DNA of 20,736 nucleotides from an uncultured Micrococcaceae bacterium (GTDB taxonomy: Bacteria > Actinomycetota > Actinomycetes > Actinomycetales > Micrococcaceae). The position numbers and the translations under genes are program-made. This document shows positions 7,181 to 14,901 of this stretch, piece by piece. Location: the NCBI GenBank assembly GCA_937896705.1, contig CALBOC010000357.1, forward strand, positions 1-20,736, in the 5' to 3' direction. The notes below the pieces were generated by a model that saw nothing but the letters and a program-made list of their open reading frames with translations, was not told the DNA's origin and did not search any database. Position 1 is the stretch's first letter; each line of letters starts with the position of its first letter.

Positions 7181-7228
7181 ATTCGTCGTGGATGGGCTAA
7201 GCTTATTCCTCGGTCCATCAAGACGAAT
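7181..7228 (+). repeat. Long imperfect hairpin between bcp and tRNA-Leu
   Basis: ATTCGTC (7181-7187) pairs with GACGAAT (7222-7228), and GATGG (7191-7195) with CCATC (7215-7219). A GTG/AA internal loop lies between them, giving 12 paired bases. There is no T-run, so it is either a factor-dependent or actinobacterial-style terminator for the bcp transcript, or an RNA processing element just upstream of the tRNA. Confidence 0.4.
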
Positions 7229-7230
7229 CC

Positions 7231-7314
<84 letters not shown>

Positions 7315-7371
7315 CAATTTTTCTCTACATCCCCAGGTAGGGGTTGTCGTTTCGAACGATACACTGGTGTT

Positions 7372-7533
7372 ATGAGCCTGCAAAACCGGCTCGAGGGGTC
7401 CGATCTCGGCTCCTGGATGCAGCTAGAGTTTCGTCCGACCGCGCATCGTGCGGCCATAGAGTCTGTGTGGCTCTTTCGTGGCGTCTTGAACCGACCCGAG
7501 CGCTGGGAGCCTCGGGCGATTCTCAGCCCATAG
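7372..7533 (+). CDS. Possible 53-residue leaderless ORF, or displaced 5' part of the SRPBCC gene
   Basis: This frame begins at ATG 7372 with MSLQNRLEGSDLGSW and ends with TAG at 7531-7533. By hand count, 38 of 53 codons end in G or C, which looks more coding-like than the overlapping frame used by the SRPBCC protein. TACACT at 7360-7365 ends six bases before the ATG, so the transcript could start exactly at the A of the ATG, a leaderless arrangement common in actinobacteria. No -35 box is evident. The peptide resembles nothing I recognise. Either it is a short leader ORF with its stop 11 bases before the ATG at 7545, or a frameshift separates the two halves of one gene. Confidence 0.35.
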   Translation: MSLQNRLEGSDLGSWMQLEFRPTAHRAAIESVWLFRGVLNRPERWEPRAILSP

Positions 7534-7544
7534 TAGATGTCAGC

Positions 7545-7961
7545 ATGTTGGTTCGGAGGCCGCCCGCTGACGTGTATGCGGCATTTGTCGATCCCGACCA
7601 GCTCCGCCGCTTCTGGCTAGCGCACGCATCCGGTCCCTTACGCACCGGCTCCCAGGTGACCTGGACTTTCAAGATTGCCGGGGCGGTGACGGATTTAGTG
7701 GTCGTCGAAGCGGTTGCTAACCGGCTGCTTGACTTACGCTGGGACAGTGGACAGCCTCTCAGGCTCGAGTTCGAAGACCGCGGTGAAGCCACCGTGGTAC
7801 GCATCCGACACAGCGGCTTTGAAGAGGACCCCAACACCATGATGGCAACCACTTCAGGGCTCACACTGATGTTGGCATCACTGAAGACATGGCTGGAGCA
7901 CGGCATCGAGGCTGAGTTGATCTACGATAGCTTCCCCGATGCCCAGTATTCGGATCGCTAA
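7545..7961 (+). CDS. SRPBCC (START/Bet v1-like) domain protein, start uncertain
   Basis: The fold's opening strand and first helix are visible as IVDVSMLVRRPPADVYAAFVDP, followed by RRFWLAHASGPLRTGSQVTWTF and a final helix around TSGLTLMLASLKTWLEHGIEAEL. Such proteins hold hydrophobic ligands or act as polyketide-cyclase-like or Aha1-like factors, and the ligand is unknown. The ATG at 7545 falls inside the first strand, because I-V-D-V precede it in frame. The true protein probably starts further left, perhaps at the in-frame GTG near 7464, or through the other frame that starts at 7372. No convincing ribosome binding site supports any of these. From 7545 on, the assignment to this fold is good and the protein is about 138 residues. 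Confidence 0.7.
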   Translation: MLVRRPPADVYAAFVDPDQLRRFWLAHASGPLRTGSQVTWTFKIAGAVTDLVVVEAVANRLLDLRWDSGQPLRLEFEDRGEATVVRIRHSGFEEDPNTMMATTSGLTLMLASLKTWLEHGIEAELIYDSFPDAQYSDR

Positions 7962-7962
7962 A

Positions 7963-7992
7963 TTGCTCAGCTCTGTCCGGCCTGGTTACGAT
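7963..7992 (+). promoter_or_regulatory. Possible promoter of the family 5 solute-binding protein gene
   Basis: TTGCTC (7963-7968) and TACGAT (7987-7992) are 18 bp apart, directly after the SRPBCC stop. The expected start of transcription is near 8000, about 45 nt before the ATG at 8045. Confidence 0.5.
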
Positions 7993-8044
7993 AGAATCGC
8001 TCTCGTCCCAGTCAGTTGTCACAGTCTTGCGCGGAAGGATTTCG

Positions 8045-9670
8045 ATGCATCTTTCCCGTCGGACAGTGTTAGCCGGTCTGGCATCCTTGGGGCTCGTCCC
8101 CTTCGCGGCACCCTCCGCCGCGACTCCATCCCCGGCTGCGCTCACCCCGACTGTCTCGACTAACCTCACTCCAGAGATATTTCGCATCGGTGTGCCATCC
8201 CGTGCGTTGACCACCGATCCTGCGGTGACCAATGACGTCGAAACGCTACGACTGGCACGCCAGGTGTATCAGAACCTCGTCGGCGTCGATAATGAAACCG
8301 GCGAAAACATCCCGGCTCTGGCCGCCGATTGGACCATCTCTGAAGACGGCACCGAAGTGGTGTTCGAGCTCCAAGAGGAGGTTACCTTCCATGACGGCAC
8401 CGACCTCACCGCCGACGTCGTCGTCGATAATTTCGCCCGCTGGGGCACGGCAAATGAGCTGCTGGGCTCCGCGCGTCTGAAACAAGCCGGCCGCCTGCCA
8501 TTTTCGGTGGTCTTTGGCGGCTATATTTCCGAAGAGTCGTGTCTGGTGGAAGCTGTTGAAGCCACGGACGATCACGAGGTCACGCTGACCCTGCGCGAAC
8601 CGATCCCCCAGCTGATCGGAGCACTCACACATCCGGCGTTTAGTATCACCTCACCGGCGTCGTGGGCTGATTTTGATGCCGCACTGGCCGACGGGCTGCC
8701 GATGATCCCGTTGGCTGGGACCGGTCCCTACCGTTGGGGTAAATCCTCGGAAACCGCCATCAGTTTGGCAGCCGTTGACGCCGACCACGACGTCGACGTG
8801 CTCACGATCCCGAATCTGCACGAACGCCTTTACGGGTTGAGAACCGAGCAACTCGATGTGTTCGATGGGGTCGCCCCGTCGGTGCTGCGTGAATTGGTCC
8901 AGTCGGGCTACCAGGTCCTGCAGCGCGACCCGTTGGCCGTGCTGTATTTAGGCATCAACCAGGGCCACCCGGTGCTGTCGAACCTGCACGTCCGCCAGGC
9001 CGTGGCGCACGCGCTGTATCGCGGCGAAATGATCGCCGACTTGCACCTCGAGGGCTCATATGTCGCCCATCAGTTCAATCCGCCATCGCTGTTGGAACGC
9101 TCCGATACGGTGGTAACCTACGACTCCGACGTCGAACGGGCCCGCAACCTGTTGGCCGCCGCAGGCTATGACGGTGAGCCCATTGAGTTTTGGTATCCCA
9201 CCGGCGCCGAGCGAGTTTACATGTCCCAACCCCAAAAACTCTATGCGCATTTATCCGGGCGACTAGCTGCGGCCGGATTTAACATCGTGGCTAAGCCGAC
9301 TGCCTGGGACGAGGGGCAGTATTTGTCTCAGGTCATGAGTCCCTCGACCGACCGCGGCGTGCACTTGCTGGGGCGTAACTTCTTCATCCGCGATGCGCTG
9401 TATGTGCTGGCCGAACTCTTCGAGCGACCCACTGGTGAATTCGCTTGGGATAACCCAACCGTGATCGAGGCGTTGGCTGCCGCCCGGATTGAAGATGACC
9501 CAGATGCTCGCACCAAATTGTTAACCGCGGTCGAAGAAGCCGCTAGCCTCGATATCCCCGCTGTGCCGCTGACCTTCCCGATTACCGCCCTGGCCTCGGG
9601 ACACAACGTCGACTTCTACCCGATCTCCCCGGTGCTAGACGAGCAATACGCGCGGGTGCAGTTGTCCTAA
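8045..9670 (+). CDS. Tat-exported ABC transporter substrate-binding protein, family 5 (peptide/nickel type)
   Basis: A 541-residue extracytoplasmic solute receptor of the SBP_bac_5 family, which serves oligopeptide, nickel and related importers. The N-terminus LSRRTVLAGLASLGLVPF is a twin-arginine signal with an AxA-type cleavage region (APSAA). There is no lipobox Cys, so the protein is probably not lipid-anchored. Family hallmarks include PALAADWTISEDGTEVVFEL, VTFHDGTDLTADVVVDNF, LYLGINQGHPVLSNLHVRQA and YDSDVERARNLLAAAGY. The ATG at 8045 follows GGAAGGA (8032-8038). An in-frame TTG at 8027 would put the binding site inside the gene. No permease or ATPase genes adjoin it, which is unusual, so the receptor must work with a transporter encoded elsewhere. 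Confidence 0.88.
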   Translation: MHLSRRTVLAGLASLGLVPFAAPSAATPSPAALTPTVSTNLTPEIFRIGVPSRALTTDPAVTNDVETLRLARQVYQNLVGVDNETGENIPALAADWTISEDGTEVVFELQEEVTFHDGTDLTADVVVDNFARWGTANELLGSARLKQAGRLPFSVVFGGYISEESCLVEAVEATDDHEVTLTLREPIPQLIGALTHPAFSITSPASWADFDAALADGLPMIPLAGTGPYRWGKSSETAISLAAVDADHDVDVLTIPNLHERLYGLRTEQLDVFDGVAPSVLRELVQSGYQVLQRDPLAVLYLGINQGHPVLSNLHVRQAVAHALYRGEMIADLHLEGSYVAHQFNPPSLLERSDTVVTYDSDVERARNLLAAAGYDGEPIEFWYPTGAERVYMSQPQKLYAHLSGRLAAAGFNIVAKPTAWDEGQYLSQVMSPSTDRGVHLLGRNFFIRDALYVLAELFERPTGEFAWDNPTVIEALAAARIEDDPDARTKLLTAVEEAASLDIPAVPLTFPITALASGHNVDFYPISPVLDEQYARVQLS

Positions 9671-9677
9671 TTTATCC

Positions 9678-9706
9678 TTGACCCCTTGACAGTAGTAGAG
9701 TGGCAT
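9678..9706 (+). promoter_or_regulatory. Possible mqo promoter region
   Basis: Two -35-like hexamers lie in tandem, TTGACC (9678-9683) and TTGACA (9686-9691). With a 17-bp spacer the first leads to TGGCAT (9701-9706), a weak -10; TAGAGT at 9696-9701 is a better -10 but is badly spaced. The region between the SBP stop and the mqo start is only 72 bp, so a promoter here is plausible but not proven. Confidence 0.35.
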
Positions 9707-9742
9707 GGTCATCAGTCGATCAATGAAGATCAGGAGAACGAC

Positions 9743-11227
9743 GTGCAGCAGTCAGGATCAGCCCCCGCATACGATGTTGTATTGATCGGGGGTGGGATTA
9801 TGTCTGCCACCCTGGGCACCATGTTGACCGAACTGGAGCCAGACTGGTCCGTCGCCCTGTACGAAAACCTTCACCAGGCTGGCCAGGAATCCTCCGACCC
9901 CTGGAATAACGCCGGAACCGGTCACGCCGCCCTGTGCGAGCTGAACTACTCGCCTTCCGGCCCCGGCGGCGTCGTGGATATTACCAAGGCCACCAATATC
10001 AATGAGCAGTACCACATGTCGCTGCAGTACTGGGCGCACCTGGTCGAAAACGGCACCCTGACCGACCCGAACAGCTTCATCAACGCGCTGCCGCATATGT
10101 CATTTGTGTGGGGCGATGACCACGCCAAATACTTACAGGCCCGGTACGAGACGATGGTCCCGAACCCGCTGTTCGCCGAAATGGAACACACTGAAGATCC
10201 CGATCAGATCGCCGAATGGGCTCCCCTGCTGGCCGAAGGCCGGGCCCCCGGACAGCGCGTCGCTGCCTCACGCTTCGAGGCCGGCACCGACGTTGACTTC
10301 GGCGCGCTGACCCGCCAGCTGATCAACAAAATGGATAACGACGGCGTCGAACTGTTCTACGGCCACAAGGTCACCAGCTTGTCGCGTGATACTGATGGTC
10401 GCTGGGAAGTCGCCGTCCACGACCGTCTCAACGGTCGCAAATTTGCAGTCAAAGCACGCTTTGTATTTATTGGTGCCGGGGGTGGCGCCCTGGATCTACT
10501 GCAATCATCGGGCATTCCAGAGGCCAAAGGCTACGGTGGGTTTCCGATCTCGGGGCAGTTCTTGCGCGCAACCAATCAGCAGGTCATCGATCGCCACCAC
10601 GCCAAGGTGTACGGCCAGGCCGCCGTCGGTGCGCCACCGATGTCCGTCCCGCACTTGGATACCCGATTTGTTGACGGCCGCCGTTCGCTGATGTTCGGAC
10701 CCTACGCTGGGTTCTCGACGAACTTCTTGAAAACCGGATCGTTCCTTGATCTGCCGAAATCTGTGCGCCCGCACAATATCGGCACCATGCTCAATGTGGC
10801 CAAGGACAACTTTGACCTCGTCGGTTACCTGGTGTCTGAGGTGGCTAAGACGCACGGCAAAAAAGTCGACACCCTGCGTGGTTTCTACCCGGCCGCTGTC
10901 GAAGACGAGTGGGAACTGATCACCGCCGGCCAGCGCGTCCAAGTCATGAAAAAAGACCCGAAAAAGGGTGGCGTGCTGCAGTTTGGTACGGAACTCGTTT
11001 CCGGTGCTGACGGTTCTATCGCCGCGTTGTTGGGTGCTTCGCCCGGCGCGTCGACTGCCGCGCCGATTATGGTCCAGCTACTCCAGCGCAGCTTCCCCGA
11101 TCGGTTCACCGGCTGGGAATCCAAGCTGACCGAAATGATCCCGACACTGGGTCAGCGCCTAAACGAGAACCCGAAGCTATTGGCCGAGGTCACTAAAGCA
11201 ACCACCAAAACACTCCAGCTCGCCTAA
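9743..11227 (+). CDS. mqo: Malate:quinone oxidoreductase
   Basis: A 494-residue, FAD-dependent peripheral membrane enzyme that oxidises malate to oxaloacetate and passes the electrons to quinone. It takes the place of, or supplements, NAD malate dehydrogenase in the TCA cycle. The FAD-binding Rossmann motif is [19 protein letters not shown] (GGGIMS at 16-21). Typical Mqo blocks follow: [60 protein letters not shown] and [15 protein letters not shown] at 9743 is chosen because AGGAG (9732-9736) lies at the right distance and the length then matches the family. An in-frame start at 9686 would lie in the promoter. It stands alone between the solute-binding protein gene and the DUF222 gene. Confidence 0.96.
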   Translation: MQQSGSAPAYDVVLIGGGIMSATLGTMLTELEPDWSVALYENLHQAGQESSDPWNNAGTGHAALCELNYSPSGPGGVVDITKATNINEQYHMSLQYWAHLVENGTLTDPNSFINALPHMSFVWGDDHAKYLQARYETMVPNPLFAEMEHTEDPDQIAEWAPLLAEGRAPGQRVAASRFEAGTDVDFGALTRQLINKMDNDGVELFYGHKVTSLSRDTDGRWEVAVHDRLNGRKFAVKARFVFIGAGGGALDLLQSSGIPEAKGYGGFPISGQFLRATNQQVIDRHHAKVYGQAAVGAPPMSVPHLDTRFVDGRRSLMFGPYAGFSTNFLKTGSFLDLPKSVRPHNIGTMLNVAKDNFDLVGYLVSEVAKTHGKKVDTLRGFYPAAVEDEWELITAGQRVQVMKKDPKKGGVLQFGTELVSGADGSIAALLGASPGASTAAPIMVQLLQRSFPDRFTGWESKLTEMIPTLGQRLNENPKLLAEVTKATTKTLQLA

Positions 11228-11262
11228 CCCCAGGTCGACACCGGTCTGCGAGCTGTCTGGGG
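11228..11262 (+). terminator. Possible mqo terminator hairpin
   Basis: CCCCAG (11228-11233), immediately after the mqo stop, pairs with CTGGGG (11257-11262). The arms could instead extend through GACA/TGTC with a bulge. No T-run follows, so if it terminates, it does so in the U-poor manner common in actinobacteria. Confidence 0.35.
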
Positions 11263-11348
11263 ATAACGTCGCCGTGGTCCACATCTCGGGGTCTAGTTGC
11301 TGGACGGGTCTCTCCTCTGCGTCACACTAGTGACCAGGAGGTGAGACC

Positions 11349-12956
11349 ATGACGACGCCGCTAGACGCCCCGACAGCGCCACTAGATTGGGCTACCCTGA
11401 CAGCTGAGGAAATCCACGAGCAGATTCGGGCCGGTTTTCGGGCCCTGGCTGACCGTGAGCCCGAGGCGCCCAGCGACGGGGTGCTGCAGCGGTCAATGTT
11501 GCTGGAAGACACCCTGCGAAGCGCAACTGCCGTGCAATACCAGTACACCGGCCTGCTCAAAGATGCGTTCAACGACCCAAAACTGCGCCCCACCCTTGGC
11601 CTGCCGGAAGGCAAGACCGCGTTCCGCGATGCCACCGATCTGCTGGCCAAAACCCACGGCATACGCGCCAATGAGGCCGCCGCCCGGATGCGACTTGCTG
11701 CAGCCATGACTCCGGCCCGAGCTTCTGATCCTGAGCGTGCCGTCAATATCGGGCACACCCGGCTGCCGATTCTGGGAGCACTTCAAGGACGAGTCAATCC
11801 TTCGAAGCTGTCGTCTGCGTTAGCCATGATCGATGAGGTCGAGGCCAACGCCGAAGCTGCTGGCAAAGATGAGGAGTTTCGAGCAAAGCTGCGCAACGTC
11901 ATCGAAAAAGACTTTGCTGAAAAGATCGAACAGACCACCCCCGAGGAATTCAGCCGATACGTCGGGCAGCGCAAGAAAGATTTGCTGGCCTCGATCGATC
12001 CGCCAGATAAGCAATTCACTCCACGCCAGACGGAGGCGATGCACGACGTTCGCCGCATCGGATTGGTCCGAGGTAATAAAAATGCGGTCGAGTGGCGGCT
12101 CATCACAGATGCTGAAGGTGATGAGCGCCTCCAAACGTTATTGGCCGCTGCACTCAACCCGCGCGGAAAAGACGATGGTTCCTTTGAAACCCGTAGCCGC
12201 GGCCAACGTCGGATGCATGTGCTTCGTGATGCGCTGAGCTTTGTTCTGGCGAACTTCGACAAAGCCGGATTTCGCGGAGCCAGCGGTGCGCACACGCAGA
12301 TGCTGGTGATGACCGATTATGCGACGCTGCTGGAAGGTCTGCGCCAGGAGTTGGCAGAACTGCTCCCAGACTTGCAAGTGAACCAACGTGAGGCACTGTT
12401 ACAAGCACACGCCAAATCCCTCCCTGCGGATGCGGACGCCAAAGTGCATCAACCAGGTGAGCCGAGTGTACCCTCGGCTCAGACCACTCATGTGGACGAA
12501 CTTTTAAATGAGCCGAATCTTGATCGTTTACAACCGCGCATTTCGCAAGGCGTCTATAATAACTACATTCCACCCGAGGTTATTTTGCGCATGCGCTGCG
12601 ATGTCGGAATCACCCCGGTCACGCTGACGGGCCGGCGACAAGTCTTATCGATAGGCCGTCAACAACGGCAATTCAACGATGCACTTCGCCGCGCCATTAT
12701 GGCTCGCGATCGCGGATGTGCTGTGCCGGGTTGCCATATGCCCGCTTCAATGTGCGAAGTGCATCATGTGACGTATTGGTCACGCGGTGGGGAGACCAGT
12801 ACCGATAACGGCGTGCTCTTGTGTTCGCATCATCACCAGGCGGTTCACGCCGGAGCGTTGAAGATTACTCGAGTCGACGGTGAGTTCCGGTTTATTCTGC
12901 ATCCGCTGATCGATCCTGACCAAGTACCTCGGAAGAACTACTTTTACCAAACCTGA
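11349..12956 (+). CDS. DUF222 domain protein with C-terminal HNH nuclease domain (13E12 family)
   Basis: A 535-residue protein of the actinobacterial 13E12/REP family. The N-terminal two-thirds is the helical DUF222 region, with MRLAAAMTPARASDPERAVNIGHTRLPILG near residues 115-145. The C-terminus is an HNH endonuclease with all key residues: CAVPGCHMPASMCEVHHVTYW, GGET, TDNGVLLC and HHHQAVH. The paired cysteines and histidines suggest a structural zinc beside the catalytic His-Asn-His. The family is usually multi-copy per genome and its biological role is unsettled. The ATG at 11349 follows an excellent ribosome binding site, AGGAGGTGAG at 11337-11346. The gene converges with the minus-strand small-protein gene, with seven bases between stops. 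Confidence 0.9.
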   Translation: MTTPLDAPTAPLDWATLTAEEIHEQIRAGFRALADREPEAPSDGVLQRSMLLEDTLRSATAVQYQYTGLLKDAFNDPKLRPTLGLPEGKTAFRDATDLLAKTHGIRANEAAARMRLAAAMTPARASDPERAVNIGHTRLPILGALQGRVNPSKLSSALAMIDEVEANAEAAGKDEEFRAKLRNVIEKDFAEKIEQTTPEEFSRYVGQRKKDLLASIDPPDKQFTPRQTEAMHDVRRIGLVRGNKNAVEWRLITDAEGDERLQTLLAAALNPRGKDDGSFETRSRGQRRMHVLRDALSFVLANFDKAGFRGASGAHTQMLVMTDYATLLEGLRQELAELLPDLQVNQREALLQAHAKSLPADADAKVHQPGEPSVPSAQTTHVDELLNEPNLDRLQPRISQGVYNNYIPPEVILRMRCDVGITPVTLTGRRQVLSIGRQQRQFNDALRRAIMARDRGCAVPGCHMPASMCEVHHVTYWSRGGETSTDNGVLLCSHHHQAVHAGALKITRVDGEFRFILHPLIDPDQVPRKNYFYQT

Positions 12957-12963
12957 CTACGCG

Positions 12964-13245
12964 TTAAGGCTGACTGTTCCAAGGATCTTGCGATTCGACA
13001 ATACTGTCTCGGAAGAAGTCACGAACCTGTTGCCAGTCGACTTTCGCTTGATCCAAGTGCTTTACCATCCGAGAGATCTCTGCGTGTTGTTGCTGTCGGT
13101 GTTCGAGTGCGGCTCGGGACTGCATTCGCCGGCGGACCTCATCGTGGAGGTCCGCTAGTCGACGATCAGCTGCGTTCAGTTCCTCTAATAGTTCCCGGTC
13201 CGTGAGCTCGTGAAGGTCAGGGCCGAAACAATCCGGAGTCATCAT
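12964..13245 (-). CDS. Small helical (coiled-coil) protein of unknown function, downstream of the Na/Pi cotransporter
   Basis: A 93-residue acidic and basic protein, rich in Leu, Arg, Gln and Asp. It has a likely two-helix coiled-coil core: DLHELTDRELLEELNAADRR, then DEVRRRMQSRAALEHRQQQH, then ISRMVKHLDQAKVDW. I do not recognise a family. The ATG at 13245 lies nine bases after the stop of the phosphate cotransporter gene on the same strand, so the pair is very likely one operon. The ribosome binding site is weak, which suggests translational coupling to the gene before it. Codon use looks coding. The alternative, that it is a chance open frame, is less likely given the tight spacing. Confidence 0.6.
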   Translation of the reverse strand: MMTPDCFGPDLHELTDRELLEELNAADRRLADLHDEVRRRMQSRAALEHRQQQHAEISRMVKHLDQAKVDWQQVRDFFRDSIVESQDPWNSQP

Positions 13246-13254
13246 GACGCTAGC

Positions 13255-14511
13255 TTAGAAGATTGCACTGACACCTAGGACGAGTCCTGGAATAACTACG
13301 AAGAGCCCTGCGAGCCAGGCGACGACGTAGAGCTTGTTTTTTGCTCCCAGGTTACCCAACCAGCTGGCCCCCATCACGGGCAACGGGCGAAGGAATGGGA
13401 TCAGGAAGATGACCAGGGCTGCTAAGAGGTTGTAGAACAGGTGGACTGCTGCGGCGGTCATGGCAGCGGTGGCTTCGAAACCGGAGAACCCAAATGCTGC
13501 GATCATGGCGGTCATCGTCGTACCGATGTTGGCTCCCACCGTGAAGGGGTAGATCTGCCATAGCGAGAATTTTCCTGAAGCTGCCAGTGGGACAGCCAGC
13601 GAGGTGGTGGTCGTGGAGGACTGGACCATAACGGTGATCAACAGCCCGGAGAAAATTCCTGACAGCGGGCCGCGGCCGATGGCTTTGTGGAAGGTTTTCT
13701 CGACATTGCCCACCAGCAGAACTTTGAGCATGCTTGAGATGAACCTGATGACCAACAAGATCAGCGCCACACCGATAGCGATCATGGCGATGCCGGCCCA
13801 AACCGGTGACAGAACCGCCATGGTGACAGCTTCGACTAGGTCGGCTCCGGGGTCGGTTACGGCGCTGACGCCATTACCCAAACCGGTAAAGATCGTTGCG
13901 ACGACGCCACCATCGGAACCGGTTGTGATGCCAGCGAACCAGGTCCCGATTCGCTCGAGGATCCCAAAGGCCCACTCCAGCGGGAAAAAGATCGCTACTG
14001 ACAGTAGGTTGTACATGTCATGGACTGACGCGGCAGAGAAGGCACGCCGGAATTGGTTTCGGTCCCCCGCTGCTCCGAGCGAGACGAGCGTAGAGGTCAT
14101 GGTGGTGCCAACATTGGCGCCAAGCAAGATGGGGATAGCTGTGGCCAGTGGTAACCCACCGGCAACCATACCGACCACAATTGAGGTGGTGGTCGACGAG
14201 GATTGAGTCAAGACGGTGGCTAGGATACCGATGACCAACCCGATCATGGGGTTTTGGGCAAAGGCGAAAATTTGTTCGGCTTGCCCACCGGTTGCCACAC
14301 CGAAGCCGGAACCGATCACACTGACCGCGGTGATGAGCACGTAAACGGCGGCGACTACGGAGAGCCATTCGATAACTTTCCGGGTTCTTCCGGAGATAGG
14401 TAGGCGGTCCAGGAAGCCTGGACGCTTCAAGTTCGATTCTTCCTCGATCTGAGGTTGCGTCGAAGCGCTGTAGTGCAGAGGCTTGCGCTCCGTCGAATTA
14501 TCTAGGCTCAT
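13255..14511 (-). CDS. Na/Pi cotransporter family protein
   Basis: A 418-residue membrane protein of the Na+/phosphate cotransporter family (PF02690; NptA/YjbB-like). It shows the inverted-repeat hallmarks twice: LTQSSSTTTSIVVGMV with GANVGTTMTSTLVSLGAAG, then MVQSSTTTTSLAVPL with GANIGTTMTAMIAAFG. The QSSS-type motifs form the substrate and sodium site. About 50 N-terminal residues are cytoplasmic and charged. The C-terminal PhoU-like domain found in YjbB-type members is missing, because the protein ends right after the last membrane segment. The ATG at 14511 has a purine-rich GGGAAGGGA about a dozen bases upstream as a rather distant binding site. Two PHO-box-like repeats lie 55-72 bp upstream, fitting phosphate control. 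Confidence 0.9.
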   Translation of the reverse strand: MSLDNSTERKPLHYSASTQPQIEEESNLKRPGFLDRLPISGRTRKVIEWLSVVAAVYVLITAVSVIGSGFGVATGGQAEQIFAFAQNPMIGLVIGILATVLTQSSSTTTSIVVGMVAGGLPLATAIPILLGANVGTTMTSTLVSLGAAGDRNQFRRAFSAASVHDMYNLLSVAIFFPLEWAFGILERIGTWFAGITTGSDGGVVATIFTGLGNGVSAVTDPGADLVEAVTMAVLSPVWAGIAMIAIGVALILLVIRFISSMLKVLLVGNVEKTFHKAIGRGPLSGIFSGLLITVMVQSSTTTTSLAVPLAASGKFSLWQIYPFTVGANIGTTMTAMIAAFGFSGFEATAAMTAAAVHLFYNLLAALVIFLIPFLRPLPVMGASWLGNLGAKNKLYVVAWLAGLFVVIPGLVLGVSAIF

Positions 14512-14565
14512 ACCTGAGATAGTCCCTTCCCTCTGGGCGGTGTCAGACTCAGTGAAACACCGGAA

Positions 14566-14583
14566 GGTAAACCAAAGGTTAAC
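14566..14583 (-). promoter_or_regulatory. PHO-box-like direct repeat upstream of the Na/Pi cotransporter
   Basis: On the minus strand two heptamers, GTTAACC and GTTTACC, follow each other with an 11-nt period. A degenerate third unit (GGTGTTT) lies one further period on. Each matches the Streptomyces PhoP heptamer GTTCACC at six of seven positions, and the 11-nt period is that of PHO boxes. The site ends 55 bp before the ATG. A DtxR/IdeR-type iron box is an alternative because AGGTTAACCT is palindromic, but its spacing does not fit. Confidence 0.5.
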
Positions 14584-14853
14584 CTAGAGCCAATAAGCCG
14601 TTTCCAGGCGCAGCAGATGTTGAAAAATACGCGAATTTCACTCCGAATTTATAACATACCACCTAGTCAGATCATTCGATGAGGGGTTGGTCACACCAGC
14701 GGTTCAGAGTCGAAAGTAAACACTTCGTTTTCAGAATGTTCCAACAGTACACGCTCTGCATCTCTAGCACCTGTGGTTTTCGTGCGGTGCATCACTTTTA
14801 CGGCTCGGTGGCGGTCAAATAGCCAACCTCGGGAAGCCGGCGAATAGCATGAA

Positions 14854-14871
14854 GTTAACCTGATGTTTACC
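14854..14871 (+). promoter_or_regulatory. Second PHO-box-like direct repeat, plus strand
   Basis: GTTAACC (14854-14860), TGAT, GTTTACC (14865-14871): the same two heptamers in the same order and 11-nt period as the box at 14566-14583, but on the other strand. The two boxes form a widely spaced inverted pair of GAAGGTAAAC-N4-GGTTAAC, about 270 bp apart. This one lies beside the 3' end of sbcC, with no plus-strand gene after it. Confidence 0.4.
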
Positions 14872-14901
14872 TTCGGAGGATGGCGTGCAGAGTCCCGGCC
14901 G

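Larger units (their letters stand above)
14512..14901. other. 390-bp intergenic region between sbcC and the Na/Pi cotransporter gene
   Basis: No credible gene is present on either strand. Its middle (14620-14660) is AT-rich, with TATAAC at 14650-14655 and a direct repeat of CGAATTT at 14632 and 14644. A weak bulged hairpin followed by TTTT on the plus strand lies at 14711-14731. PHO-box-like repeats sit at both ends. It is the upstream region of the phosphate cotransporter, and is longer than one promoter needs. Confidence 0.6.

Noticed and set aside
11324..11334. CACTAGTG palindrome just before the DUF222 gene
   Set aside because: Only eight bases, no extended symmetry, and it abuts the ribosome binding site; probably chance.
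13604..14206. 200-residue plus-strand frame opposite the Na/Pi cotransporter
   Set aside because: Antisense shadow of a well-supported membrane protein gene.
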